Of a stretch of 64,000 nucleotides of DNA, positions 9,101-17,163 are shown piece after piece. The notes beneath the pieces are model-generated. The model ran no database searches and was not told where the DNA came from. It saw only the letters and a program-made list of their open reading frames with translations. The DNA comes from Moritella yayanosii. Its GTDB lineage: Bacteria > Pseudomonadota > Gammaproteobacteria > Enterobacterales > Moritellaceae. Every line of letters starts with the position of its first letter. Positions within the stretch are counted from its first letter, which is position 1. Position numbers and translations under genes: made by a program. The stretch spans positions 3,472,001 to 3,536,000 of the forward strand of contig NZ_LS483250.1 in NCBI RefSeq assembly GCF_900465055.1, written 5' to 3'.

Positions 9101-9880
9101 ATGTTAATAGTGGTATCACCGGCTAAAACCCTCGATTTTGAGACGCCGTCTGTCATCGAGCAGTATAGCCAAGCAGACTTGACGGCTGATTCGGCAGAAC
9201 TGATTGACGTTTGTCGTCAATTAACGCCAATGGATTTAGCTTCGTTGATGAAAATTAGTGATAAATTAGCGGGATTAAACACCGCTCGTTTTACCGAGTG
9301 GTCGAGAGACTTTACCCCTGAGAATGCCAAACAAGCCGTGTTTGCGTTTAAAGGTGATGTTTATACGGGTTTAGATGCTGAAAGCTTTAGCGCTGACGAT
9401 ATGGTGTTTGCCCAGCAGCACTTCCGTATTTTATCTGGTTTATATGGTTTATTGCGACCGTTGGATCTGATTAAAGCCTACCGTTTAGAAATGGGCACTA
9501 AGCTTGCCAATGGACGTGGTACTAACTTGTATCAATTTTGGGGTGATATCATTACCGATAAAGTTAACGAAACACTTATCGCACAAGGCGATAAAGTGTT
9601 AATTAACTTAGCGTCTAATGAATACTTTAAAGCAGTGCAAAAAAAGCGCTTAAAAGGCCAAGTGATCACGCCGGTATTTAAAGACTGTAAAGCGGGTAAA
9701 TTTAAGATCATTAGCTTTTATGCCAAGAAAGCACGAGGTCTCATGGCGCGGTACATTATTGCTAACCAGTTAACAGAGATCGAGCAGTTGAAGGCGTTTG
9801 ATAGCGATGGTTATTACTATTGTGAAGCGGAATCAACGGACATTGAATTGGTGTTTAAGCGTGATGAAATCTTTAAATAA
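9101..9880 (+). CDS. yaaA: YaaA peroxide-stress protein (DUF328)
   Basis: A 259-residue member of the YaaA/DUF328 family (258 in E. coli). In E. coli YaaA is induced by peroxide and lowers free intracellular iron. Visible family features are the opening [14 protein letters not shown], the [21 protein letters not shown] segment (split here as [12 protein letters not shown] and YRLEMG) and [18 protein letters not shown] is the ribosome-binding site. It stands alone 38 bases after pilU and ends before a strong terminator. No clear OxyR site was identified. Confidence 0.93.
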   Translation: MLIVVSPAKTLDFETPSVIEQYSQADLTADSAELIDVCRQLTPMDLASLMKISDKLAGLNTARFTEWSRDFTPENAKQAVFAFKGDVYTGLDAESFSADDMVFAQQHFRILSGLYGLLRPLDLIKAYRLEMGTKLANGRGTNLYQFWGDIITDKVNETLIAQGDKVLINLASNEYFKAVQKKRLKGQVITPVFKDCKAGKFKIISFYAKKARGLMARYIIANQLTEIEQLKAFDSDGYYYCEAESTDIELVFKRDEIFK

Positions 9881-9950
9881 CGAGCATTCATAATATCAGC
9901 ACTGTTTAATGCCTATACAGGTAACAATAGTGTTATAAATTAGCGTTAAT

Positions 9951-9983
9951 AAAAAAGGATATTCACCGGAATATCCTTTTTTT
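9951..9983. terminator. bidirectional terminator between yaaA and the ygiM-like gene
   Basis: GGATATTC (9957-9964), loop ACCG, GAATATCC (9969-9976), with A-run before and T-run after. It can end transcription of yaaA; the opposite-strand ygiM-like gene stops about 65 bases to the right. Confidence 0.85.
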
Positions 9984-10046
9984 CATCTGGCGATTAGCGG
10001 CGTAGTTAGTGCCTCAGAGCGAGTACCGCGTCAGGCGATTTACCGA

Positions 10047-10694
10047 TTAGTCCCAGCCGTTATTTTTCTTGCGACGGAAGCGAATTGATGGAATGATTAA
10101 TCCAGCAATTAAACCAGCAGCAAGAATGAGTGCACCGAGGATAATGAAGCGATGTTGTTCATCTTCTTCTTTGGTATCTAGGCGGGTAGATAATTGCTCA
10201 TTTTCTTCACGTAAACGCACTGCTTCTGCAGTTAATGCGCTGTTTTCTGCCGTTAAAGAAGCAATATTATTCGCTTGCGCAGCGATGCCCGCTTCTTTGT
10301 CTGCTAGTTCATCACGGTTAGCATCCGTTAACTTGGCGATAGCCGCGGTGTTTTTACTGTTTATTTTCGCTAATGCTGCTTTGGTTTTTGCCAGTTCAGC
10401 TTGTAGCTTAGGTGTCCGTATTTTCAAACTCACTTGTCGAGACAGTGATTTACCGTCAATCCACGCGGTTTTGTCTTTGCTAGTGATGATCTGCGTAAAG
10501 TTAGAGCCAGCATTCGTTTGTAAATAGGTGACCGCTTCACCGGCTTTGACCGTACCAATAATTCGATATTGGGTCCCCGGACCTGAATGCATATAAATCG
10601 CTACATCATCACTGATATAACGTGTTTCTTTTGCAAAGCTAGATACACTAACGAGTGTTAGCAGTGTTGCTATAATGAGTTGTTTAATCTTCAC
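10047..10694 (-). CDS. ygiM: SH3-domain signal-anchored protein, YgiM-like (TIGR04211 type)
   Basis: A 215-residue exported protein: signal peptide (KIKQLIIATLLTLVSVSSFA), a bacterial SH3 domain (residues about 22-90, with MHSGPGTQYRIIGTVKAGE), an alanine-rich coiled coil (about 95-180), one transmembrane helix (ILGALILAAGLIAGLII) and a basic C-terminal tail. This is the SH3-plus-anchor layout of E. coli YgiM. The signal peptide starts at a GTG at 10694, which I take as the start; the frame continues to an ATG at 10763 without signal-like sequence. It is close to ygiF in the genome, as in E. coli. Its biochemical role is unknown. Confidence 0.85.
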   Translation of the reverse strand: MKIKQLIIATLLTLVSVSSFAKETRYISDDVAIYMHSGPGTQYRIIGTVKAGEAVTYLQTNAGSNFTQIITSKDKTAWIDGKSLSRQVSLKIRTPKLQAELAKTKAALAKINSKNTAAIAKLTDANRDELADKEAGIAAQANNIASLTAENSALTAEAVRLREENEQLSTRLDTKEEDEQHRFIILGALILAAGLIAGLIIPSIRFRRKKNNGWD

Positions 10695-10806
10695 AAGATG
10701 TCCCGTAAACGAAGTATTATGGTAAGCATAATAAGTATAAAATCGAATTTCGACAAGCCTCAAATGCTAGTTTACCGTCACAAAAATATAAATTGAGTGG
10801 ATTTAC

Positions 10807-10838
10807 AAAAAAAGGCCATCAATATTCTGATGGCCTTT
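10807..10838 (-). terminator. terminator of the phosphate transporter operon
   Basis: AAAGGCCATCA (10811-10821) pairs with TGATGGCCTTT (10828-10838); read leftward the stem is followed by a run of T. It lies 19 bases after the pit stop codon. Confidence 0.88.
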
Positions 10839-10856
10839 TCATTACAATGTAACCAA

Positions 10857-12131
10857 TTACACTACAAAGATAGCTTCTAAGATCTTGTAGAAGATAATTG
10901 ACAGCACTGCTCCAGCAGGTAGTGTCACGACCCAAGAGATCACGATCGTTCTGACGACGTTTAGATTGAGTGCCGCAATACCACGCGCCATACCTACACC
11001 TAACACAGCCCCAACGAGCGTTTGTGTGGTCGAGATAGGTAAACCTGAGCCTGAGGCAATAACAACCGTTGTCGCTGTTGCTAGCTGCGCAGCAAAGCCA
11101 CGGCTTGGGGTTAGTTCGGTGATACCGGTACCGATAGTTGACATCACTTTATGACCCATAGTCGCTAGACCAACCACGATACCGAAACCACCAAGTGGTA
11201 AGATCCACCACGCTATCTCGGCTTTTTCGGAAATTTCACCACCGTGTTGAACAATAGAGACCACCGCGGCTAATGGACCAATCGCATTGGCTACATCGTT
11301 AGAGCCGTGCGCAAAGGCCATTGCACACGCGGTAATGATCATTAAGATACCAAATATTTTCTCTACATTAGAGAAGTGCATGTCTTCGTCATTACTTGGG
11401 CTGTAGTTCTGTTTGCTGATATAAATGGCACCCACAATAGCAATCAGTAGACTGATCACTGCCGATGCGGCTAACGCTTCACCTGTAGTTAAATGTAAAC
11501 CGACATGTTTAAGGCCTTTTTTAATGGTGACCATGGCAATAACAAATGTCGTTAGAGCCATGTAGAAAGGTACGTAACGTTTGGCGTTAGCCAGCGGATC
11601 TTTGGTATCAAAAATGAGTTTTTGAATACTCATAAAGGTGATGTAAGCGATGACACCTGAGAGTATTGGTGTGAGCACCCAACTGCCCACAATACCACCG
11701 GCTTTATCCCACTGTACGGCTTCTGGACCGACACTGACAACCGCAAAACCGATGATGGCACCAATAATTGAGTGTGTCGTTGATACCGGCCAGCCAAAAA
11801 TTGATGCGATCATCAACCAGGTGCCCGCTGCGAGTAGCGACGCGATCATACCAAATGCTAATGCATCAGGGCGGCCTTGTTCTTTAAATACGGCAAGGTC
11901 AATAATACCTTTACGAACGGTATCGGTTACTTCACCACCGGCTAAATAAGCGCCGGCAAATTCAAAGATGATGGCAATAAAGATCGCTTGTTTTACGGTC
12001 AGTGATTTGGTGCCTACAGAGGTCCCCATTGCATTTGCTACGTCATTGGCACCAATGCCCCATGCCATATAAAGACCGAAGATAGCCGCAAGAAACAGTA
12101 GATGAGGACCGTATGCTTGAATGATTTCCAT
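10857..12131 (-). CDS. pitA: inorganic phosphate transporter, PiT family
   Basis: Low-affinity proton- or sodium-coupled phosphate permease in the inner membrane. The 424-residue protein has about ten to eleven hydrophobic helices and the duplicated PiT signature: GANDVANAMGTSVG near residue 27 and GSNDVANAIGPLAA near 275. It follows the DUF47 gene by 22 bases on the same strand, the common gene pair in which the PhoU-like partner is thought to control transport. At 424 residues it is shorter than E. coli PitA (499) and more like the Vibrio type. The exact paralogue name is uncertain. Confidence 0.93.
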   Translation of the reverse strand: MEIIQAYGPHLLFLAAIFGLYMAWGIGANDVANAMGTSVGTKSLTVKQAIFIAIIFEFAGAYLAGGEVTDTVRKGIIDLAVFKEQGRPDALAFGMIASLLAAGTWLMIASIFGWPVSTTHSIIGAIIGFAVVSVGPEAVQWDKAGGIVGSWVLTPILSGVIAYITFMSIQKLIFDTKDPLANAKRYVPFYMALTTFVIAMVTIKKGLKHVGLHLTTGEALAASAVISLLIAIVGAIYISKQNYSPSNDEDMHFSNVEKIFGILMIITACAMAFAHGSNDVANAIGPLAAVVSIVQHGGEISEKAEIAWWILPLGGFGIVVGLATMGHKVMSTIGTGITELTPSRGFAAQLATATTVVIASGSGLPISTTQTLVGAVLGVGMARGIAALNLNVVRTIVISWVVTLPAGAVLSIIFYKILEAIFVV

Positions 12132-12153
12132 TATTTATATACCTATAGTGATC

Positions 12154-12834
12154 TTAATTACGCGCTAGCATTAGTTCGAGGCGTGAGCCAACAGTTTCGG
12201 CTTGATCGGCTAAACCACCAACCCACTCTAAGATTTTGTAAAGGAACATAACATCAATTGGATTGTAGTTATTTTCAATTTTACGTAGTTTTTGACGCAA
12301 TACGATCTGCATTGCATCGGTATCATCTTCGATACAATCAAGTTCGTTGATCATGTTTTCAACAAGATCGACTTCACGGCCTCTAAAGCCAGTTTCAAGT
12401 AGTTCATCTAGTTCATTAATGGCTTTTTTAGCCTGCGCGGTTGCATCAATGCAACGTTTTAGATACAGCGTGAAATCATCAGCGATTTCGGCCGGAAGTA
12501 GCAGGTTGCGACCGATAACACGCCCTGCAATATCTTTTGCGAGATTGGCGATCTTATCTTGCTGAGTCAGTAGGTCTAACATATCGGTGCGAGCGACAGG
12601 CATAAAGATACCGCGTGGTAGCTTTAAGCGGATTTCACGTTTTAATACATCAGCCTCTCGTTCACATTGTGAGATCTGCTGGCGGATAGTTTCAGCCTTA
12701 TCCCAATCTTGTTGCGTCGTTGCAGCAAAAAATGGCACAAGTAATTCACAAGTCTCATGCACTTTCGTGATGTGTTCTTGTAAGGGGGTAATCGGCGACT
12801 TAGCAAAAAGTCCTAAAATAGTATTTACTGGCAT
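12154..12834 (-). CDS. DUF47 / TIGR00153 family PhoU-like protein
   Basis: A 226-residue all-helical protein of the DUF47 family, related to PhoU and regularly encoded next to PiT transporters. Features include LLVPFFAATTQQDWDKA, CEREADVLKREIR, the acidic metal-binding-like ENMINELDCIEDDTDAM and ILEWVGGLADQAETVGSRLE near the C-terminus. I chose the ATG at 12834 (MPVNTILGLF), where homologues begin and GGA is at a suitable distance. The open frame extends to 12915. It probably forms an operon with pitA and modulates phosphate uptake. Confidence 0.9.
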   Translation of the reverse strand: MPVNTILGLFAKSPITPLQEHITKVHETCELLVPFFAATTQQDWDKAETIRQQISQCEREADVLKREIRLKLPRGIFMPVARTDMLDLLTQQDKIANLAKDIAGRVIGRNLLLPAEIADDFTLYLKRCIDATAQAKKAINELDELLETGFRGREVDLVENMINELDCIEDDTDAMQIVLRQKLRKIENNYNPIDVMFLYKILEWVGGLADQAETVGSRLELMLARN

Positions 12835-13112
12835 AGCCATAATCCATGTATGTGACAATAATATGTGCACTTTTGAAGATGTCGGGAATGTTAAACCACT
12901 CTCACGAGTTTGCAATATAAAAATTACTTAATTAGCGATTGAATTAGACCAATATCAATATATGTCTGTTTTTAACGACTAATAATATTCACTAATTAGG
13001 TATTTAACCTTAGACAGCTTTTAAAATAATTGGTAAGTTTTATACTTTAAAGTGCGGGATACGCTGTTTTATCTTGGCATTATTTTATCGTTTATGAATT
13101 TAGCGAGGCTGG

Positions 13113-14606
13113 ATGAGTACGGAAGTTGAAATAAAATTTGTTGTTAAACCACAGGTTAAGTCACAATTAGAAATACTATTAGCTGATTATGTGATACTCG
13201 AGCAGGCTGTTAAGCCTTTATCTAATACCTATTTTGATACAACGACATCCCAATTTCGTCAATTCGACTTTGGTTTACGCACGCGTAAAAGTTTAAATTT
13301 TGCCGAGCAAACGATTAAAACTGCTGGTATTGTGCGTGGCGGGTTACATCAGCGCCCAGAATATAATTTACCATTAGATGGTGATGTGCCAACACTGGTG
13401 GATTTTCCAGCGGAAATATGGCCACCAAATACCAATATTGCCCAGCTACAAGCAGATCTTGTCGATTTATTCACCACAGATTTTGAACGGACTATGTGGC
13501 ATATACAGTTGCCTAACCGTGCTGAGATTGAAGTGGTATTTGATCAAGGTATGGCGCGCAGTGGTGACAATAGCTACCCGATCTGTGAAATTGAATTAGA
13601 ATTGGTGCGCGGTACTATTGCTGATCTCTTTACGCTCGCCCAGCAGATCACCCAATTAGATAACGTGCGTTTGGGTAATGTCAGTAAAGCAAAACGTGGT
13701 TATCAACTTGCGGGATTATATCATCCTCAAGTTAAGCCCCTGGTGCTAACGATACCGAAACGCGAAAAAGAAACCTTAGCTGACATTTTTTTAACGACTC
13801 TGACTCAAAGTTATGCGCATTGGCAGCATCATGAACAGTTGTATTTGGACACTCAGGATATCGGTGCACTCGCGGAAGTATTAGTTGGGGTAACGTTGAT
13901 CCAACAGACCATGCGCACGTATATTAATATCTTGCCTGAGATTGCCCTTAAGCAGACAGAATTAAATTGGTTGCAACAGCAGCTGTCAAATGTTGATCGG
14001 GCGACACAATTGCAGCATGTGCTGATCAATAATGGCCAATTGCTGCGTAAATTCCCAGAACATAAGCGCATTAGTAAAGAGTTACAAGCACTCCAAAGCA
14101 GTTATATTGATTTTACCGACATTGACACACTGTTTAATAGCTCAAGATATGCCCGCATTATGCTGTCTATCAGTCAGCTATTAAGTCAAGGTTTAAGCAG
14201 TGTCAAGCTTGATAGTGGTCATATACTGTCATTTTCAAATAGCCATTTACAAGCAAGTTGGCAAAATGTACTTGATTCGCCTTTATCTGAAGCGCAATTG
14301 GATGCCGCTGGTTATTTACAGCTGCAGACAAAATTAAAACAAAATTTGTTAATTGGGCACTGTTTTAGCCACCATTATGCATCGGAATGTCGTGATAAAT
14401 TCCGGTTACCTTGGCAAGATATTTTGCAGGGCATTGAGGATTTAGCCGTATTAGATATGTTGATGATCGTGGTTCGGCAGCAACCAGAAGCGATTGTGTT
14501 GCAAATTAATAAGTTGTTAGACCGTCGTCAGCGTTCATTACTGGATGCGATGGAACAAACACGGCATCAAGCATTAACCATGCGCCCCTATTGGTTAACA
14601 GAGTAA
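13113..14606 (+). CDS. ygiF: CYTH-CHAD inorganic triphosphatase, YgiF-like
   Basis: A 497-residue protein with an N-terminal CYTH domain (residues about 1-205; ExExK motif is EVEIKF at residues 4-9, with NTYFDT and the basic RTRKS strand) and a C-terminal CHAD-like helical domain (about 225-495). E. coli YgiF (433 residues) hydrolyses inorganic triphosphate. The ATG has GAGG just upstream. In E. coli ygiF is directly followed by glnE; here the yjf-type block lies between them. The CHAD part is divergent, with several histidines (HQRPEY, HCFSHHYASECRDKFRLPWQ in pieces) still visible. Confidence 0.88.
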   Translation: MSTEVEIKFVVKPQVKSQLEILLADYVILEQAVKPLSNTYFDTTTSQFRQFDFGLRTRKSLNFAEQTIKTAGIVRGGLHQRPEYNLPLDGDVPTLVDFPAEIWPPNTNIAQLQADLVDLFTTDFERTMWHIQLPNRAEIEVVFDQGMARSGDNSYPICEIELELVRGTIADLFTLAQQITQLDNVRLGNVSKAKRGYQLAGLYHPQVKPLVLTIPKREKETLADIFLTTLTQSYAHWQHHEQLYLDTQDIGALAEVLVGVTLIQQTMRTYINILPEIALKQTELNWLQQQLSNVDRATQLQHVLINNGQLLRKFPEHKRISKELQALQSSYIDFTDIDTLFNSSRYARIMLSISQLLSQGLSSVKLDSGHILSFSNSHLQASWQNVLDSPLSEAQLDAAGYLQLQTKLKQNLLIGHCFSHHYASECRDKFRLPWQDILQGIEDLAVLDMLMIVVRQQPEAIVLQINKLLDRRQRSLLDAMEQTRHQALTMRPYWLTE

Positions 14607-14612
14607 ACAAGT

Positions 14613-14646
14613 GGTGAGCAGTGGCATGTAGATGCCACGGCTCACC
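14613..14646. terminator. compound hairpin between convergent genes
   Basis: Outer stem GGTGAGC/GCTCACC (14613-14619 and 14640-14646) and inner stem GTGGCAT/ATGCCAC (14621-14627 and 14632-14638). It follows the ygiF stop. There is no clear T-run, so termination is inferred from position. Confidence 0.5.
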
Positions 14647-14731
14647 GTGATTGATAGTTGATAGCACATCTTCTCACCTCACCTCACAGAGCGAAATATC
14701 AATAAGAGCCGATAAAGCCTTGTTTGACGAA

Positions 14732-15052
14732 TTATTCTGAAAATTTCACCAGATCTTCAATCACTAACTTTTTAATTTCTAATTGCTGATCTGGTTGTAA
14801 GCTATATTTTTCAGCTAACTCAATATAATCTTGGCTATTTAACGACACGGTCAGACGCGGTCTTTTCGGGCGTTTATTCACGGTTAAACCGAGAATGTCG
14901 CGGATCTGTTCTGATGGGCTTAAGTTATGATCGAGTGCCGCTTTTCGGATCTTGTATTGGATCTTTTCATCCATATCAAATGCGACCTGAACGGCTTTCA
15001 TCGCCTTTTGGGATGATAGCCATTTTTCCGGTAACTCACGTGATTTAACCAT
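14732..15052 (-). CDS. small charged protein at the end of the yjf-type block, unrecognised
   Basis: A 106-residue, highly charged protein with no signal peptide or membrane segment. It has a repeated look: QVAFDMDEKIQYKIRKAALDHNLSPSEQIRDILG in the first half (given here only as a region, residues 22-56) and LTVSLNSQDYIELAEKYSLQPDQ in the second, each a short beta strand followed by helices. That pattern recalls ribbon-helix-helix folds, but this is only an impression. It follows the DUF2491 gene by 23 bases on the same strand and is probably the last gene of that operon. I have no firm family name. Confidence 0.7.
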   Translation of the reverse strand: MVKSRELPEKWLSSQKAMKAVQVAFDMDEKIQYKIRKAALDHNLSPSEQIRDILGLTVNKRPKRPRLTVSLNSQDYIELAEKYSLQPDQQLEIKKLVIEDLVKFSE

Positions 15053-15075
15053 GTTTAATCTGCCTTGTCCTGTGT

Positions 15076-15717
15076 TTATGCTATTGGCCAGTATCCGGTA
15101 ATGCTGTCATTACCAAGCTGTACGGTCAAGTACACATCTGTATCACCGTTATTATGTACCATAATATCGATTAGTTTGTTTTCTTTAGCATCATGTAAGT
15201 GATAAAACTCAAACTCCCGACCTGGGTTTTCATCGGTATATTGCGACGGCGCTGAGGTTCTAAAGTCGGTTCTATGGTGATAACCGACAGTGGCAATATC
15301 TTGCTGGTAATAACGTTCAGCATGCCAATCACCTAACGAGACGGGCAGTTGGCTAGGTAACTCAGTAAAGCCTTCTTCAAACACATCACTGAATAAGTCT
15401 AAATCGAATAACTGTGAGACTTCTTCACGCGTGAGCTCCAGACTGAGTTGGAAATTGTTGTGATCGTGACCAGGCAGTGACAACCAAACATACGTTTGTT
15501 GTTCACCTTGTAGCTTAAAGCGTGGGTAATGTTGGTGCTCAAACTCCAGCGTTTCAATCCCGATCACTTCAAATTTGTGCTGACGCACTTCACTGGGTAA
15601 AGTGAAACTGTCGCTAAATTCGATAATATCACCAAGAATTAACTTGCTGACATGGTTGAGATCGCGGGTTGGGGTTGTGGATTCGGATTTTTTAAATAAT
15701 TTTTTGAAGAAGCTCAT
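15076..15717 (-). CDS. yjfK: DUF2491 family protein, YjfK-like
   Basis: A 213-residue soluble protein matching DUF2491 (E. coli YjfK, about 219 residues). Its opening MSFFKKLFKKSE is amphipathic and basic, and the aromatic-rich C-terminal half contains GREFEFYHLHDAKENKLIDIMVHNNGDTDVY in scattered pieces. The ATG at 15717 has AGGA at a good distance; the frame runs on to 15768. It lies downstream of the PspA-like yjfJ gene, as in the E. coli yjfIJKL group. The molecular function is unknown, and membrane-stress involvement is inferred from context. Confidence 0.82.
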   Translation of the reverse strand: MSFFKKLFKKSESTTPTRDLNHVSKLILGDIIEFSDSFTLPSEVRQHKFEVIGIETLEFEHQHYPRFKLQGEQQTYVWLSLPGHDHNNFQLSLELTREEVSQLFDLDLFSDVFEEGFTELPSQLPVSLGDWHAERYYQQDIATVGYHHRTDFRTSAPSQYTDENPGREFEFYHLHDAKENKLIDIMVHNNGDTDVYLTVQLGNDSITGYWPIA

Positions 15718-15789
15718 TATTATTCCTGTCATATAGCGGCATGACAAAAAGGAACAGCACGTTTTCACGTAGGCTGCTCCTATTAAAAA

Positions 15790-15816
15790 TTAATGGCGTT
15801 GTTGATACGCCATTAA
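15790..15816. promoter_or_regulatory. intercistronic hairpin in the yjf block
   Basis: TTAATGGCGT (15790-15799) pairs perfectly with ACGCCATTAA (15807-15816) in the gap between the pspA-like and DUF2491 genes. There is no T-run; it may mark RNA processing or partial termination. Confidence 0.5.
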
Positions 15817-15852
15817 CGTTATGGCTGTGTTCAGTCTATGTTGTTATTAAGT

Positions 15853-16545
15853 TTAGCTATTTTGCTTTGCTTTCAAACGTTCTAGTACCGAGTTAGCACT
15901 GCTTTGTTGCTGGCCAATACCTGCTTCAGCTAATTTAGCTTTTAATGATTGGTCGCTGCCTTCTGCTTGTAATTCATCAGCGGCAAGCATACGATCATCA
16001 AAATCTTGTTGTTTTTGCTTGATGCGCTCGAGTGAATCTTTGGCACTGAGCAGTTTTGAATTGCTGGCGCTAAAGTTGTCAGTGATAGCGGATGTGGCTT
16101 TTTGTACACTATCCGTGGTTTTCACCATCGTTAGTTGGCGTTGATGCTCTGACAATTGACGTTCACTTCTCTTCACTAAGTCTTTTAGTTTCGTTGCGCT
16201 GCTCGTAAAGCTATCTAAATTTTGTTGCTGTTCGATAATTTCTTGCTCTAGTTGAGCAATTTTTTCAGCCACTTCTAGTGCTAACGCTTCGTTACCGGCA
16301 TTTAAGGCTTGTACCGCATAACCTTCGTGCTCTGTTAGGTTTGCTTTAACGCGATCAAGTTCACGGCTTGATTGCATTTGCTTTGCCATCACGTCAGTTA
16401 AATTACGTTTAGCATTGGTTAAATGAGTTTGGGCATCGCGAATTTCTTGTTCGAAGATACGCATTGAGTTTGCATCAACAATACCTTCACCTACTTCACG
16501 GGCGCCACCACGGATTGCAGTCATAATTTTCTTAAAAATGCTCAT
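15853..16545 (-). CDS. yjfJ: PspA/IM30 family protein, YjfJ-like
   Basis: A 230-residue, almost entirely coiled-coil protein of the PspA/IM30 (ESCRT-III-like) family, which oligomerises on stressed inner membranes. It begins MSIFKKIMTAIRGGAREV, an amphipathic opening typical of the family, followed by long heptad-rich helices through about residue 200. GAAGGAG precedes the ATG. It lies between yjfI and yjfK homologues. It resembles the YjfJ branch more than phage-shock PspA because of this neighbourhood and the absence of pspB/pspC. Confidence 0.88.
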   Translation of the reverse strand: MSIFKKIMTAIRGGAREVGEGIVDANSMRIFEQEIRDAQTHLTNAKRNLTDVMAKQMQSSRELDRVKANLTEHEGYAVQALNAGNEALALEVAEKIAQLEQEIIEQQQNLDSFTSSATKLKDLVKRSERQLSEHQRQLTMVKTTDSVQKATSAITDNFSASNSKLLSAKDSLERIKQKQQDFDDRMLAADELQAEGSDQSLKAKLAEAGIGQQQSSANSVLERLKAKQNS

Positions 16546-16568
16546 AAACTTCTCCTTCGAAGTAGGGG

Positions 16569-16982
16569 TTAAACTAAATAATCTGATAATTCAGTAATAA
16601 CTTCGAGACTGTTATCACTTAATACAACTAATTCATGCTCGATATCGATCATGGTTGATTGCACTGATAATGCGCCGTATACTACATACATATCACCAAT
16701 TTTAGCGAATGATGACAGTGGCATTGGGATGTTAAGTTCTAACATCGTTTCTAGCATGTCGACTCGTTTTTCTGCTTTAACTTCGTCTTCGCCCCATAAA
16801 TAAGCAATACAAAGAATTTGCTCATCAGTGACAGAAACAAAAATGGGAATTTCTTCACGACCTTCAACGTCGACACGTAGTACATCAACATCACCAGAAA
16901 TTGGGGTACAGTCAAATTGATAGCCGGTGTCAGACTTGTCGCCAAGATCATTAAGATAATTTGCAATTTTATGTATGTTCAT
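16569..16982 (-). CDS. yjfI: DUF2170 family protein, YjfI-like
   Basis: A 137-residue acidic soluble protein of the DUF2170 family (YjfI in E. coli). Notable stretches are IPIFVSVTDEQILCIAYLWGEDEV in pieces and MLELNIPMPLSSFAKIGD. The start at 16982 (MNIHKI) is chosen because AAGGA is six bases upstream; the open frame to 17000 overlaps an inverted repeat. It is the first gene of the yjfI-yjfJ-yjfK-small-gene series, 23 bases before yjfJ. Function unknown. Confidence 0.82.
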   Translation of the reverse strand: MNIHKIANYLNDLGDKSDTGYQFDCTPISGDVDVLRVDVEGREEIPIFVSVTDEQILCIAYLWGEDEVKAEKRVDMLETMLELNIPMPLSSFAKIGDMYVVYGALSVQSTMIDIEHELVVLSDNSLEVITELSDYLV

Positions 16983-16994
16983 CTGGTTCCTTTT

Positions 16995-17048
16995 TGACAT
17001 ATTATGTCTAAGTAAGTTTAACTTTAAGCCTCAAGACATAATATGTCA
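16995..17048. promoter_or_regulatory. perfect 14-bp inverted repeat upstream of yjfI, candidate operator
   Basis: TGACATATTATGTC (16995-17008) and GACATAATATGTCA (17035-17048) are exact reverse complements separated by 26 bases. Each arm is itself a GACATA-N-TATGTC palindrome, so there are two copies of a 13-bp dyad. The left copy begins 13 bases upstream of the chosen yjfI start. Twin dyads in a promoter region suggest binding of a dimeric repressor or activator at both copies; no T-run supports termination. Confidence 0.6.
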
Positions 17049-17163
17049 AGCGACTTGCGTTTAATTTATACTATTTTATATCTAGCGATCACTTTGTTTG
17101 GTCTTACTACTAACATAAAGTTCAATCTATTCAATAAACTACCCACTATATCTCGTCACAATA

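Noticed and set aside
16995-17048. Rho-independent terminator for the DUF350 gene
   Set aside because: The stem arms are 26 bases apart and no T-run follows in either direction; twin dyads look more like protein-binding sites.
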